A DNA stretch of 64,000 nucleotides, taken from the NCBI GenBank assembly GCA_029964075.1, contig CM057135.1, positions 10,380,863 to 10,444,862 of the forward strand. The letters are read 5' to 3'. Origin of the DNA: Patiria pectinifera. Lineage: Eukaryota > Echinodermata > Asteroidea > Valvatida > Asterinidae. This document shows positions 33,988 through 45,786 of the stretch, one piece after another. Position 1 is the first letter of the stretch, and each line of letters starts with the position of its first letter. A program made the translations under genes and the position numbers. The notes under the pieces are model-generated. The model was not told where the DNA came from. It saw nothing but the letters and a program-made list of their open reading frames with translations, and did no database searches.

Positions 33988-35190
33988 TTACTTGACTGGC
34001 TTTCCCTCAAGTACCCTCTGCCTCTCGACCTTCTCGTAATTCTCGGTCTCTAATGCGGCCTGTATGGCCTCGTCCAAGTTCTTTGGACGTGCCCTATGAA
34101 TCCCTTCACGCACCGTCTGACTCGTGACGGCATCGTGGAAGTGATTCTTGGCAAGTCGATCTCGTGCGTCTTCCTTCAACTCAGGATATGCTTTTACTGT
34201 AAGCTTACGCACCGCTTGCCCTAACTCTTGCAAGGACTCCTTCGGCCCTTGCCGACGGTGTCGCAATTAGACTAAGTAATTCTCAGCCTGCAAGCCGGAA
34301 TCAAACCTCCTCTTCAACAACTTCACCATTTCCGCGTAACTATACTCATGTCCACATGCGGATCCTTCTCCCAGTACTCTGAGAGCATTTCCCTGAAGGC
34401 TTGCAGCGAGGAATGTAGCAGCTTCCTCATCATCCCAGTGGTTAGCCTTCTTACACGACTCAAAATGTCTGTGGTACTGTCTCCACAAGACCTTACCACT
34501 ATACCTATCGGGAATGATGTTTGGACGGTGCCGCTTCCGTCCCAACTGCTTCTTCAACTCACTCTCATTACATACCCTTGGCTCACTTTTTAATGGCCAA
34601 GGGCCTACCGACGGGACAACTTCAACCTTTCCCGATCGGTCAACACTATCGCCTACTCGGATAGCAAAACTCATTAGTTCTGCCCTCAACTTCTCAGGGG
34701 TCAAAACCTCCTGTCCCTCTGCAAAGGGATTATTCCCTGTCGAACTTTGACCTGGTCTTACGTTACTCAGACCATCTTCTTTATACGCACCAGGCATCTT
34801 AGCCACCGGCGTTTTACCCTCTACCGATAAGTCCAATGCAGGTTTCCTAAAGGGTGTGCTCTCCCAAAAGCTCACCTCTTTCATGCCCTCATGGACTATC
34901 TCCGGCGACATGGCCACACTCGGCATCATTGCCTTTGCCCTGAACGACTCATAGCCAGTTTCGCTTGGGACTCGAAACTCAATTTCCGGGTCAACCCGAA
35001 ACCGATACTTCTCTAGCTCAGCCTCTTTTGCAGACTTTTCTAGCTGCAACAACTGATGCTCCATTCGCAAGCGACTCAATTCCTCTTCGAGTGCCTGCAC
35101 TTTGCTCTCACCTGGCGAGGCAACCGCACCACTCTGCCTGCTCATGGCAACGATAACCGACAACGGACTCTTTTTAACAACACCAAACAA
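33988..35190 (-). pseudogene. gypsy gag
   Basis: The start at 35190 (MFGVVKKSPLSVIV) is the first Met after the primer-binding region. It has a coiled coil (KVQALEEELSRLRMEHQLLQ) near residues 30-60. The capsid-like core follows, with KVLWRQYHRHFESCKKANHW and EAATFLAASLQGNALRVLG. An in-frame TAA at 34267-34269 interrupts it between AENYLV and the RRQGPKESLQELGQAVRKL segment that normally follows. A second TAA ends this part at 33988. It forms the particle shell. Confidence 0.85.
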
Positions 35191-35247
35191 TTTAGTAAGC
35201 TCTCCGAAAGCTTTCGACTTATTAGCGAATTTTACTCAATCAATTCC

Positions 35248-35266
35248 AATCCCACTTCTGACACCA
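35248..35266 (-). other. primer-binding-site-like sequence of the gypsy element
   Basis: Just inside the 5' LTR the minus strand reads TGGTGTCAGAAGTGGGATT, starting with TGG as expected for a tRNA 3' end complement. The specific tRNA was not identified. Confidence 0.6.
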
Positions 35267-35269
35267 TTT

Positions 35270-36137
35270 TGTGGCGGATTGCTCCCGAACCCAGTTACTT
35301 CCTCGGACCGGAGACTCACGAGCAGCCTCAAGGCTAAGGGATGCAAGTTCGTTTTGGTGGAAATATACCGCCTAAGGAATTGATTGGCTAACTCTGCTCA
35401 ATAAGTCAAATAAACACAACAGGACACCTGATTTCGGACCACAATGATTTAAATCTAGTTTAATTAAATGACTTGATTGAACCTCTTGGACTTGGGGAAA
35501 CCTTTTATTATTAATCAAATTTGCTGTATGGCTTACTACCCGATGTGCAAGGCTGACTACCTCGCTGTTTGGCTTACTACAAGGCTTACAAACTACAACA
35601 GTCGTTAAGTTTATTATAGAGGTTCTGAGGTAACAACTTAAGCTGCAGACGATCAACGTGGCTTACAATAGCTGCTGGGGTCGCTAGTCAGCCACACAGG
35701 GAACGCAGCCGTATGAAAGCAAGGTCAGTACACGTTCACCGCCATTCACTGTAAAGGTGTACACCACAGCAGGAACACCGACACCTCTCCCGATACTTGG
35801 CACGCTCAACCACCTTGGCTGATGCTACTCCCAACGCACGGCTTACTTATGTTCTCCGCTACAACGGGGAACTAAACGCTACCGGGCTAAGTGCACGCAG
35901 CTCGCCGGCAACAACCTAGCGATCTCGGCTCCCTAGTAAGCGCTACCCACGGCACAAAGCCGATCCTAGTAAACCACACACAAACCACAAACTCTACAAA
36001 GTTCGCGCTTACCTCTCACTGTTGTCTCCTCGACCGCCATGAACGCACTGCCCGTCTTACCACGTGTGTACTGGGCGACGCGCAGCCAATCACATCTCTG
36101 CGCGCAGTCACGCACACTAATGCTCCACCCCGTGACA
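35270..36137 (-). repeat. Ty3/gypsy 5' LTR (868 bp)
   Basis: Matches 27268-28186 with two small deletions. It should contain the element promoter. The sequence outside (atggctaaac) does not continue the interrupted KDZ exon recognisably. Confidence 0.92.
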
Positions 36138-37616
36138 ATGGCTAAACTGCCCCAAACTGCTATCTAGGGATTGTCATAATAATAAATACACAAAAACTAT
36201 TTTCCCAACGAATATCATTATAGTGGTGCAAAAAAGGGAGGGTGGTATTGGGTCACGCCCATCCACATCCGAGGTGTTTACCCCCCCCCCCCGGACACTT
36301 TTGCTCCCCATCTCAACGCCAACCTTTTCTCAAATAGTGGAGATATGAATAAACCTTTTATTGGAGTACTATTGTATGAATGCGCCTACTGAAAATGAGG
36401 CCATCTATATAGCGCCACCACGCAATTAATAACGAAAATCGCAAAACCTTGCAAAGAAAACAATCCTTCTATAGTGACTGCCGTCTGGTGTGTATTAAAA
36501 CCCAGCGAAAGGACGTGTGCAATCATTATTTTAGTTTAAGTTCAAATCCACAGTTTGTATGGCGTTACAGAATTTAAGATCTTCAAGATGCTCAGATCGA
36601 TGTTCATTTTTTTTTAAATTACCGTTCGTCATCATTTTTGTGTCAAAGGTTTGCCCGCATACATCTTCTACAATTAGGCTGGTGAAACTATTTCGTTCCT
36701 TGCGTTCCATACACGATCCCAGAAATATTTACAGACCGGAAAAACAAATGGGGAAAAGTATGTTAAACTGTAAACGTAAAGTTTTAAAAAAGTCACATAA
36801 AACCCGAAAATCTGACAACTATAAGGGGGGTTTGTCTGCAAATTAGTTTGTCTGGCTCGTAAAGAGGGTTCATATAATTTAACATCAGTTCGAGTATCGT
36901 GATAAACTATCTCATTTTAATATAGGCTAATAAAGGTAAAACAAAACTTGCCCCATATAGGTTTTGCGGGTGTGTTTTTGCTACTGCTGCCCATATTGGA
37001 ATCTGACTAACTTATTGAGAGCCTCTATTAATTATACCCCGGCAAATCATTGTTCCTACTTGGGCATCATTAATATTGCGTCAAGGTCATTTTTAAGTCA
37101 CTTATAAGAGCTTAAAAATTACATTTCCCCAGGGAGATAATGTTAATTCTTACTGGCCTAGTTGAGGGTTTGTGGGACACCGTCCAGATATATGTGGTCG
37201 TTTATAATTATGTTCAGTGCGATAGAAAACTGCACACAAAACAAAACTAATTGAAGCAAAATAAGGTTAGGAAAAATACACAACAAAACAAAAAGTCTAA
37301 ACAACAAACAAAGCGAAAACAAAAGAACTAAAGAAAAAGACAAAATTTCCTCCTCTCCGAAAGACAATCTACAACAAAAAGCACATAAAAAAAAGAAAAA
37401 ACCACAGTAACAGAATCCAATCTTCTGTCAACGTTGTACGCATTGAGAAAGGTGCTAGATGCAGTGTGAGATGCAGTGTGAGAACAAGGACAACATGAAA
37501 ATAATGCCCCAGGGTCTAACCCTTTTCAACTCACTTTTGTCTATATTGCTGTCGCGTCATTTGATGCATGTTTTGCAACAAATTGCAATAAAAAACATTA
37601 TTGCGAATACACCCAT
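36138..37616. other. no recognisable genes
   Basis: AT-rich sequence with poly-C near 36282 and scattered short frames lacking motifs. No element boundaries were recognised. Confidence 0.4.
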
Positions 37617-38229
37617 CTAGCAGACATCTTTCTTGTCTTCTCTAAAATCGTTGTCGACGAGCTTTGGCAGCTGAACACTGAGGGAGGCTGTCATGTTCGG
37701 ATCTGCTGAGTTGATGCTGCCTCCCCAGTAGACCGTGGGCCAGAAATCCTTATCTCGCCTAGAAAATGAAGTCCGTTAAAAAATTTTGGTGGCAAGAAAA
37801 AAATGCTTGTTCTTTGTCAATTCGAGGGTGCTGAATTCAATTCTTCCTGTTGCCGAGCTGTCAAGTGGCACGTTTAGTCACAATCCCCGTCCAAAGTTTG
37901 ATCCCCCCAAAAAAATCTATTAGGGGTCCCTAGCGACCGATGGCGGTATCCATCCCCTTAAAGTTCTCAGAAACAGCTACTCAGATTCAAATGCAGATCG
38001 TCACCCACTTAGAATAATTAATTATTATTAACTCTACAGACTTGAAGGTTCATATACAAGGTGGTTTCTTAATTACATGTACTTTAATATGCAAAAACAA
38101 TGCTCATATATGTTTTATTGCAAATTGGCACAGAAGGCATACAAGTAACTGACTTTTCCATATAAGGCATGACTGACCTTTTCTATAATTGTATACGACT
38201 GCAATATATAACTAACCTAAAACAGTTGT

Positions 38230-38960
38230 TATATTGATGCCAAGGAAAAATATCATATTAATGGTTTTATTGTTGTGATCATTAAATATGAAATTATGCA
38301 CAAAATAACGCTTTGGCCATATTCAGTGTTTTTTATGCCAATAAATAGTTTGTTCAAGGTATCACTGAATTTTTGCATGTGAGGCTGAAAGTATTGAATT
38401 ACATGTACATTTATGTCATTAATCCAAAATGAGCTGTCTCCAAATTTAACATAATCACATAATTACATAATTATGGTAATTAATTGTGCAATTTTGCAAC
38501 AAATTGGATTATAACAGCACTAACTTTTAATCTTAAATGTTTATGAAAGGAAAAACTATTTGGAGAAGACCGACTTATTTCATTTACCTAAAATAAACTC
38601 CTTGATGCAACAATAAATGGTAATTAATTCTCAAACTATCAACAAGTAACGCTAAGTTGACCACAGTCAACACTTTGTACCACCCAATTTTTTCAAGATA
38701 CATGTATCACCGAGTTTTCCATAACATATGAAGTTCAAAGACTTATTTGCAGATTACCAAATTATGTCATTTACCTAAAATAGAGTATTTGATTCCAACA
38801 ATGACCTAATTGGAAAGGTTTTATTTTGTGGTAATTAATTAATAAATAAGCAACAAATAATTCTTTGGCCATACTCAATAATGAATATGTTCTTCTAAAA
38901 AAAATGCTTCAAGGTATCACTGAATTTGCCATTAACACAAAAATGAACTGTCTAGAACTG
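38230..38960. repeat. diverged direct repeat inside the 3.5 kb element
   Basis: A block containing tttggccata and tcaaggtatcactgaattt occurs near 38312-38372 and again near 38868-38930, about 555 bp apart, with drifted sequence between. No coding frame was seen. Confidence 0.5.
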
Positions 38961-39436
38961 GAACTTCCATAATTCCAAATACATGTATGTCATAATTATT
39001 GTAATAAAGTATGCAATTATGCAATAATGGATTGTCAAGGCATTACATGTATTGAGTTTTTCACTTAAGTGTGGAGCTGTTGCGCCCGTCTCAAGCATCA
39101 ACTTGGGTCGACAGAAGGTAGAGCTGGAAGAACTATTTGCTGTAAAATACAAACCAAAGAAATATTCTTCCTGACAGACATGATGGCAAATGACGTTTCT
39201 GCTGTCAACACCATGCCAAAAAAAAAAGCTATGCATATTTACAAGTACATGTAGAATGAGCAAACAGATAAGTATGGCTGATGATGAATACATGTACATG
39301 TATGTAAACTTTTCCGTACTACGTGAAGTCCCTGTGTCTATTCATCGTCTTCAATGTCACTTTGTTTTTTGATTTGTTTTTTTGGGGGGGAGGGGGGAGG
39401 AGTAACACAACATTGGTGATAGCTTCAATGTCTTAC

Positions 39437-40930
39437 CTTGATGTAAGTCTTGTGTCATGATCTGTGATACCGGACTTCGATTGCCACCATGTCTTGACCT
39501 TGAATATCAAGAAGGATGGATTCATCATTGAGTAGTTCAGCAGCCTTGAGCAGTTGTCCACCTGAAAAATATAGTGAAAACAAAATCTGGTTCAAAGTGG
39601 TTTCAACAATTTTGTGGAAATGTCTTTCCATTTATATGAAATTATGGTGGTGTCACACTTTATAAACATGTACATGTAATTATGACTGTACCTTTTTCAT
39701 ATTCGCAGTTTGTGAGTGGCTCTTTTTTCCGCGGTCCATATGGCGGCTGGATCCATTTGCTCTTATTGCATATGATGCACTCCACTGGTAGAACATGCCT
39801 GGTCCTTTGCTCTTTCTCTCCTGTGCGTCTTCTCTTGCGGGGGATTACCACATCTCCTGTGCCATCACCTCCTTCACTAGTTGAGCTTTTCTCCATCCTC
39901 AGTTTTGCTCGCTTTATTTTTGATACATTGCAGAATCTGTTGAAATGAGAACGAGACAGATGAAATATTTGGCAATGAAATGGCTGATTGTATTTAAATA
40001 ATAGAGATCCGAAAGTTTCAGTTAAAAGTATGTTTGTAGTCAAATCATACTTCTTGTAGAAGTAGAATTATTTTTTTTCCCCTTCGTAGTCGATATTCCT
40101 CATGTCCGTGGCTCTTAAAAGAAAAATACAGAATGTCCGAAAACCAATCTGTCTATAGTCTGCCTCTTACAGCCATGGATCCCAACACTGAGTATTACAA
40201 GAACCAGACAATGCTATAAAGACTAACAACAGAGGTTGACAATTACGTTACAGCTGCTGTAACGATAGCCGCTGTGAAACAAATAAGTGAAAGATTCCCA
40301 GATCTGGCCATCACTAATTTTTCCCTTCAGTGACCTATCAGCCATCGGAAAGTGAAAATCAGTCCTTAAAACTTAGCAGGGAAAATATTGAAGTATTTAC
40401 TGAGAACACAACTCCAAATTTTAAGACCAGTTTCATATGTTCTGACTGTAAAGGGTGACAAGTGATGGCCAAATATGGTTATCTTTCCCCCAAATACTCA
40501 ATCATTGTCAGATTGTCATGTTTCTCCAATCCTATTTTATTTTCAATGTACTAATAATAGCAAACACAACCTATTTATTTGCTTTAAAAAATGACTTCAG
40601 TTACGTATTATAATAGTATAAATAGCCCCCCCCCCCACTACGATGATAACAATTATCATTCGACATGTTTGTAATTGGAAACTTACATCTGGTAATACTA
40701 CTAGCAATGCCGGTGCGGTCATGACGGTGGTAGCCGTACTCGGCCTTTGGTCGTTCGTTTTTCGCTATATCTTTGCTTTTTTGGGCAACTTCCCTCTCCT
40801 TTCCATCCAATTCTTGCCATTGCTGACAACAAGTTACAAACTTCTTCCAGCACGTCTCTGAAAATGGTGAAATTTTACCGCTTTCTTCGCCAACGTTGCA
40901 AACACACGTCCTGCCGACGGGCGCCGCCAT
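39437..40930 (-). pseudogene. Cys-rich transposon protein, three exons recognised
   Basis: Exon 1 (about 40687-40930) starts MAAPVGRTCVCNVGEESGKI with a C-x-C pair, PFSETCWKKF and GYHRH. Exon 2 (39691-39936) carries FCNVSKIKRAK, a basic patch PRKRRRTGEKEQR that may be a nuclear signal, and ECIICNKSKW ... RKKEPLTNCE. Exon 3 (39437-39561) carries GQLLKAAELLNDESILLDIQ and DMVAIEVRYH. This modular set of Cys/His segments occurs in uncharacterised, probably transposon-borne families of cnidarians and deuterostomes (from memory). An in-frame TGA at 39455-39457 stands where a Cys of the YHxxC motif would be. The exon 1 to exon 2 phase does not match cleanly. Further exons toward 37800 were not recognised. 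Confidence 0.5.
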
Positions 40931-41303
40931 GTTCCTCCTGACGTCCTCGTCCCCGGGAAAATTAACGCAATTTTCTAAATTGGCTACGAAGCGCCGATTC
41001 GAGGTTGCAACATACCGCCCTCAATCGGCGTTCAAAAAAACATCGCCGACGCGACGGGAAAGTGGCAATTTTCTACCTTGGTTTTCACATTAGTTTGCCG
41101 GGTTTTCTGCCGGCAACATCAAAAATATTATTCAGTGTCACAAAAGGAGTTCATTAGAAAAGAAAAAAAGTTGCCACCAAAACTCCGAACGATTCTGCAC
41201 GCTACGATTTCTGGCCCACGGTCTACAGATGGCGATCGAGTCTGACGGTCACCTTCCCATACTGTGGACAGCCCTCCACACGACATTCAGCGTTAGCTCG
41301 GCG

Positions 41304-41815
41304 CTGCAAAGGGGAAAAGGATTTACAACTCATGATCTGTTACGGAATATTAATTCCAATAACATCTGCAACGAATAAAATGCGTTTTTAATTCGATTTT
41401 TCCCTTTTGATAAATATTCCCGCACTATATGCCGACCCTTCTGCCGTCACCGTAATCCGCTTTGCTTTCTTTTCAAAACAATTCAGGAAGATTTTCGTTT
41501 TTGAGAAAAAAACCCAAACCAGAAGTAATCAACCATAAAGATTCAGTACAGGATTGACGACAATAGGGATAGGCGGGGGATTAAGGGGGGGGGGGTGTGG
41601 GTGATGTTCCCCTAAAATATTTCGTAGATACTGCCCTCTCCATTCAAATGCCCTATTTTTAGCAGCGCTTAACCCCCGATGTAAAAACAATCATGCCATT
41701 TTTGTTCCAGCGGTCGGTATGTTTTTGTGTGTTTTTTTTGCGCATGGATTGCCACGGAGAGCGCCATTTAAATATTTGTTTTGAGCAGCGCCCCCATTGA
41801 CCGATGGTACCAGCC

Positions 41816-41860
<45 letters not shown>

Positions 41861-42838
41861 TAATTATTTTACGGAGGCCCAGTGTCAGGAGAAAAAATAG
41901 AAGTGTTTGCATTTCGGCACGAATGTAGTTTATTTACGCTTTACAATTACACTCATCCTCTGTATAGCGATAGAAATTAAGACGTCCCGCCTTTCTTAGA
42001 CTCCTATTTTACGTGATCTTTCTTAATATACTCCAGCGTGTACAAATGAACGTGGAAACTATATTGAAAATAGCCGTCTCAGAAAGAGGACTGTTTTTGT
42101 ATCGTTTTAAAGAGGGTGATTGTGCTTTAGAAGCGTAAATAAACTACAACTTCAGTCTAAAGGTGAAAATCAACATTTCACAAAGTTAAAAATTATCGGG
42201 AAGGCCTACGTGTTCCAAGTGTGGCCTTTATTTACAGAGGTAGTCCGGCAAATTGGCCACATTTATGGGGCTAGCAATGCATGATGATAATGTAGTCTCC
42301 GAGCGTGTCAAAATAGGAAGCACACCACTCAGCATTTCGGCAACTATAGCTAATGCATGCATTCACTGCCCAAGCATCCACGGTTAACAAAAATCATGAT
42401 TAAGCCTATGGTCTATATACCTACAGCTGAGAAAACCATGCGTTTCCTAATTGTTATAGTCCTAGTACATGCATGCTGCGGCAGGATTTTCATACATGGT
42501 CAATGACATAAGTATAATGCAACTGTCCTTAATGTTAGAATTAGTAAATAAATAAGCACAGACCTTTACGCAAACAGCTCTTCGCCTTGCTTTCATTCCG
42601 GTGTTCTGATCTTTTTCGGTAAATAATGATTTGCACGCAACATAAGCTTTGGGTCCAAGATGGCTACCGTGCATGCACTCACATCGAAGGGCCAGGCCAG
42701 CGTGACGTACGGCTGGTGTACGGCTGGGATGACGGTGCCCATGACAAACGAAGCCACGAACACTATCGGTTCATACACAGAAAAAAAGTCATGCATATTA
42801 CATGAGGATCTCCGCAAAAGAAGTTGTACGGTAATACC
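41304..42838. other. no recognisable genes; (CA)n microsatellite
   Basis: Contains a (CA)n run at 41817-41859 and poly-G near 41587. A minus frame at 42593-42817 has hydrophobic segments (IVFVASFVMGTVIPAV) but no family or splice support. Upstream exons of the split zinc-binding gene may lie here undetected. Confidence 0.35.
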
Positions 42839-42842
42839 TTAA

Positions 42843-45782
42843 AGACGTTGTGGAATGCTCCAAGACATTTCCGTCATTTTTCGGGTATATGTAGCCTAGG
42901 GTGTGATGAAATAAAAACGACTATTGTTTCTGTCATGAAATGAATACAAAAGGTACTTTTGAGAGCTGTTTTTCAGGTTCTGTTTCGACCCGAGCGTGCA
43001 ATTTGTGTAAAAGTCGTCGTTGGGGGCAGCAAACAAACATAGTAAATCGTGACGTAATAAACAGGACTCCCGATGCAGCGTAGTTCCAGCGAAACTTTTT
43101 GCAAATCACCCCGCGCAACGACATGACTTTGTTTACAATTACTCTGAGCGACATTTTGTATGGGCAGCCACATGCTCCATAAATTCAACCGTAGTTGGCA
43201 ACAGCTTTTACCCCTGAAATTCTAATAGGCAAGTTCAGAATTTAATAGGAAGATATCTCCATTTACTTTTTGGTACTTTCTATTGATTATTCAGTGTTTT
43301 GATAGTTACACATCATTTTATTTATAGAACGGGGATCATTCTTTTGTGTTTGCCCTAACGGCCAACCATAGTAAGAAATGTCTGCGTGCATCAACATCGT
43401 TCGATCGTTCACGTCACATGCACATATCGCATCACCGTGACACGCGCTATGTATGTAAAGGTGGCTGAAAATTCACGGGTGTACTTGTGCCGCTGGCCCG
43501 GCCGCTGGGACCGTAGATTTTGACACCGGTAAACGGTGTTGGAATTTCAAAATAATTCGTTGTTGATACGTGTACGGGTAGCGAACGCACTAGGCCAAGG
43601 CAAACCTATATGCCTATAATTGTGTCAGTCGCTGGTTGTAATCACACCACATTGCAACAAATTTCCAGCTTTCCCGTCCGGGTGTCAGCATGGAGGAATA
43701 AGAATCCTCCGTAGCCATGCAGTTTGTCCGATGTTCCGTGATGCGAAAACACGAGATCGGATTTCAGCCAAATTAACGGATAGAACGCTGATCGCATGCA
43801 CTGTACATTTCGTACGGCAAGAGTCTTCTTTTCTCAAGAGATTTGTTGAAATTGCATGGACAAGAAATAATAAAGATATGATTTGGTAATGATTTCTAGA
43901 GAAGACTGTTTTAGACCATTTGTCCATTGCCAAACTTGAAGAACCGTAGACCCGTTCAACTGTATCCTCGACTCTCCATTATCAGCGCAGCATACGCGCG
44001 CGCACGCGTTGTCCACACACAAATTGAAGGTAAATGCGTAGAAAAAAGACCGCGTAGTTTTCCTTACGTACGTTAGTGCTGATTAATAATGTGACGGGCC
44101 TCCATTTTCCCTAGAACTTCTTTTGATCGAATGACAAATTCTCTGCCACTGGAGTTTCTTGAATAAAGTCATGAGGTACTAAAAAATAATGATAGTGCTC
44201 GTTAAATTTCGGGACCAGTGAATTTTGTTTTCAACCGGGATCCCGGGGGGGTTCTGGGGGGCTAGAACATTTCAGGGGGGGGGGGGGCGTCATGTAGATC
44301 AATGATAATTTTTTTAGAAACTCAAAATCTCAGTGGGGGGGCGACAAGGTTTCATGGGGGGCTGTCGCCCCCCCCCCCCCCCCCCCCCTGTGGCTACGCC
44401 ACTGTCCCCAGCTAAATCCGGTACCCTTCACACACCTGAGTGGAAAGAGCTAAGTGGGGGTAAAGTGGCTTGCCCAAGGACACAACATATGGTCAGCAGC
44501 AGGATTCGAATCCCTGACTCTCTGACCATGTATCACCATCCCTATAACAACTAGGCCACATTGTCCGGATTTGGTGCAAAGGCACATTAATAGCTCACAG
44601 TGACTTCTCATGAAATTGACAGGATAATGGAAATTTGAGAAAAAGATGAGATGGTGTGATATTTAATATTCATAATTGATGTGAAGATGAAGTCCAGAGA
44701 TTTTTGTTCTATGAACGGAGCATGAATATGATTTATGAATTGTACTTTTTTTGTAGCCACGTTTACAGGCCGAGGTTTACATGGTCTCCTGGCGTTGTTT
44801 TACGGATTTGTTTTGGTAAACAATAAAGTTAACAATTTCAAAATTCAAGTAAATTCGTAATTATCGTTTCAGGATGTTAAAACAAGGATTAAAATGCACA
44901 AGGAAAGAAAAGAGAAGAGGACTAATTTTTTGTGGCGAACGTATACATAAAAAGCACCAGGCAACGCAAGGAACTTGACCGGGGCCCGCGACGCTGCTAA
45001 CCGTACAACATTAGTTCTGGACACGGTCGACCACATCCACCGCCGTGATGCGTTATGCGTGCCGTACGCGTAAAATTCGAAAACAACCTGACGATATGCC
45101 GTCTCTTTGGACTGAATATTTACCAGAATAACGCTTGAGATTGTCTGTAAAACACAAAGAAAGTTGCGATAGGACTGTTAATGCTCATCTAAAAATGTTA
45201 TCATGAACATAATACTTTGAGTCCTTGGATAAAACGCAGCTGTTTTTTTCACGCCGAACGTCGCAGACCGTACCACTCATCAAAGCCGCGTTGCCTGGCG
45301 TTTTCAGCTGGCCAGTTGCAGTATCCTTGTTTTCGCTGGTCTCTTTTTCGGGCAGTTGGGGCTCAAATTTATACGGAAGAACAGCTCAGAGGTCACCGTG
45401 TCCTTGTTCAATATACTCATCCACAAATTAAGCAATGGGAAGGAATATCAATCTCCGTGAGTCTTTTACAAAATGTTGATTTTTCACTGCTTGACTGCGA
45501 GTCACACGTGCTGACGGGGCGGGTTGGGCAGCAGTAAACAGTCGTTGTATAAACGAGTCCCGTTTATTACGTCACGCTTTTTCTGATTTTACGAAGAGCC
45601 CGACGACTGTTGATTTCAATTATGCGCTCGCCGACCAACAAATTACTCGATGAATTTCAGTTTTATAAACATATAAACGCACATTAGAAAAGAATGGGAG
45701 TTTGTCATTATGCTATATATGGGTCTACTCTACAATATAAAAATATAAAAAACAAAACGATTTTCAGCATTCCACAACCTCT
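42843..45782. mobile_element. 2.9 kb TTAA-flanked element, larger relative of the 26294 MITE
   Basis: TTAA flanks both ends (42839-42842, 45783-45786). The left ~220 bp match the 26294-26605 MITE (AGACGTTGTGGAATGCTC onward, including the GTAAAAGTCGTCGTTG block). The right terminus CAGCATTCCACAACCTCT is the inverted match for about 20 bp. The interior has no intact transposase. A frame from 43612 starts MPIIVSVAGCNH and shows a weak SFPVR segment faintly like a THAP finger, as found in Kolobok-type elements, but with early stops; I do not claim it. A long G/C-run region lies near 44240-44400. Confidence 0.65.
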
Positions 45783-45786
45783 TTAA

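Larger units (their letters stand above)
27268..36137 (-). mobile_element. Ty3/gypsy LTR retrotransposon with an extra zinc-finger ORF
   Basis: Two LTRs (27268-28186 and 35270-36137) flank gag, protease, RT-RNase H and integrase, all on the minus strand in one main frame, followed by a separate C2H2 zinc-finger ORF. Ends read TG...CA. A primer-binding-site-like TGGTGTCAGAAGTGGGATT lies three bases inside the 5' LTR. Outer flanks (catat and atggc) show no clear duplication. Five in-frame stops break the polyprotein. It interrupts a KDZ transposase exon, so it is younger than that element. Confidence 0.92.
37731..41223 (-). mobile_element. 3.5 kb DNA transposon with GACCGTGGGCC termini and TA duplication
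   Basis: Terminal inverted repeats GACCGTGGGCCAGAAATC (37731) and its complement (ending 41223), plus a subterminal match around TTGCCACCAAAA, bound the element. TA flanks both ends (37729-37730, 41224-41225). It carries a spliced Cys-rich gene on the minus strand. The TA target and short TIRs recall IS630/Tc1-like or other TA-targeting superfamilies, but no DDE core was recognised. The precise fit into a flanking coding exon makes the boundaries strong. Confidence 0.72.
37617..41303 (-). pseudogene. C-terminal exon of a zinc-binding protein, split by a transposon
   Basis: Two parts, 41226-41303 and 37617-37730, form one exon once the 3.5 kb element between them is removed. An acceptor CCCCTTTGCAG precedes 41303. 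The first part reads C-x4-C ... YGKVTVRLDRHL, resembling the zinc-binding C...C..RLDRHL motifs of Cys-rich proteins in aquatic-animal genomes (from memory). The second ends NDFREDKKDVC followed by TAG at 37617-37619. The reading frame is continuous across the junction when one copy of the duplicated TA is kept. Upstream exons should lie to the right of 41310 but were not recognised. It could be a host gene or part of an older transposon. Confidence 0.55.

Noticed and set aside
39069-39299. Possible further exon of the Cys-rich transposon gene
   Set aside because: Frames on both strands are open but none shows the family's motifs or matching splice sites.
41659-41912. Cys-Val repeat protein on the minus strand
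   Set aside because: Translation of the (CA)n microsatellite.
42593-42817. Hydrophobic minus-strand frame resembling a membrane protein exon
   Set aside because: No recognisable family, no convincing splice sites, and the plus strand is open too.
43612-43889. Possible THAP finger inside the 2.9 kb TTAA element
   Set aside because: Only a GC-N-H and SFPVR segment are suggestive; the first Cys is absent and stops follow at once.
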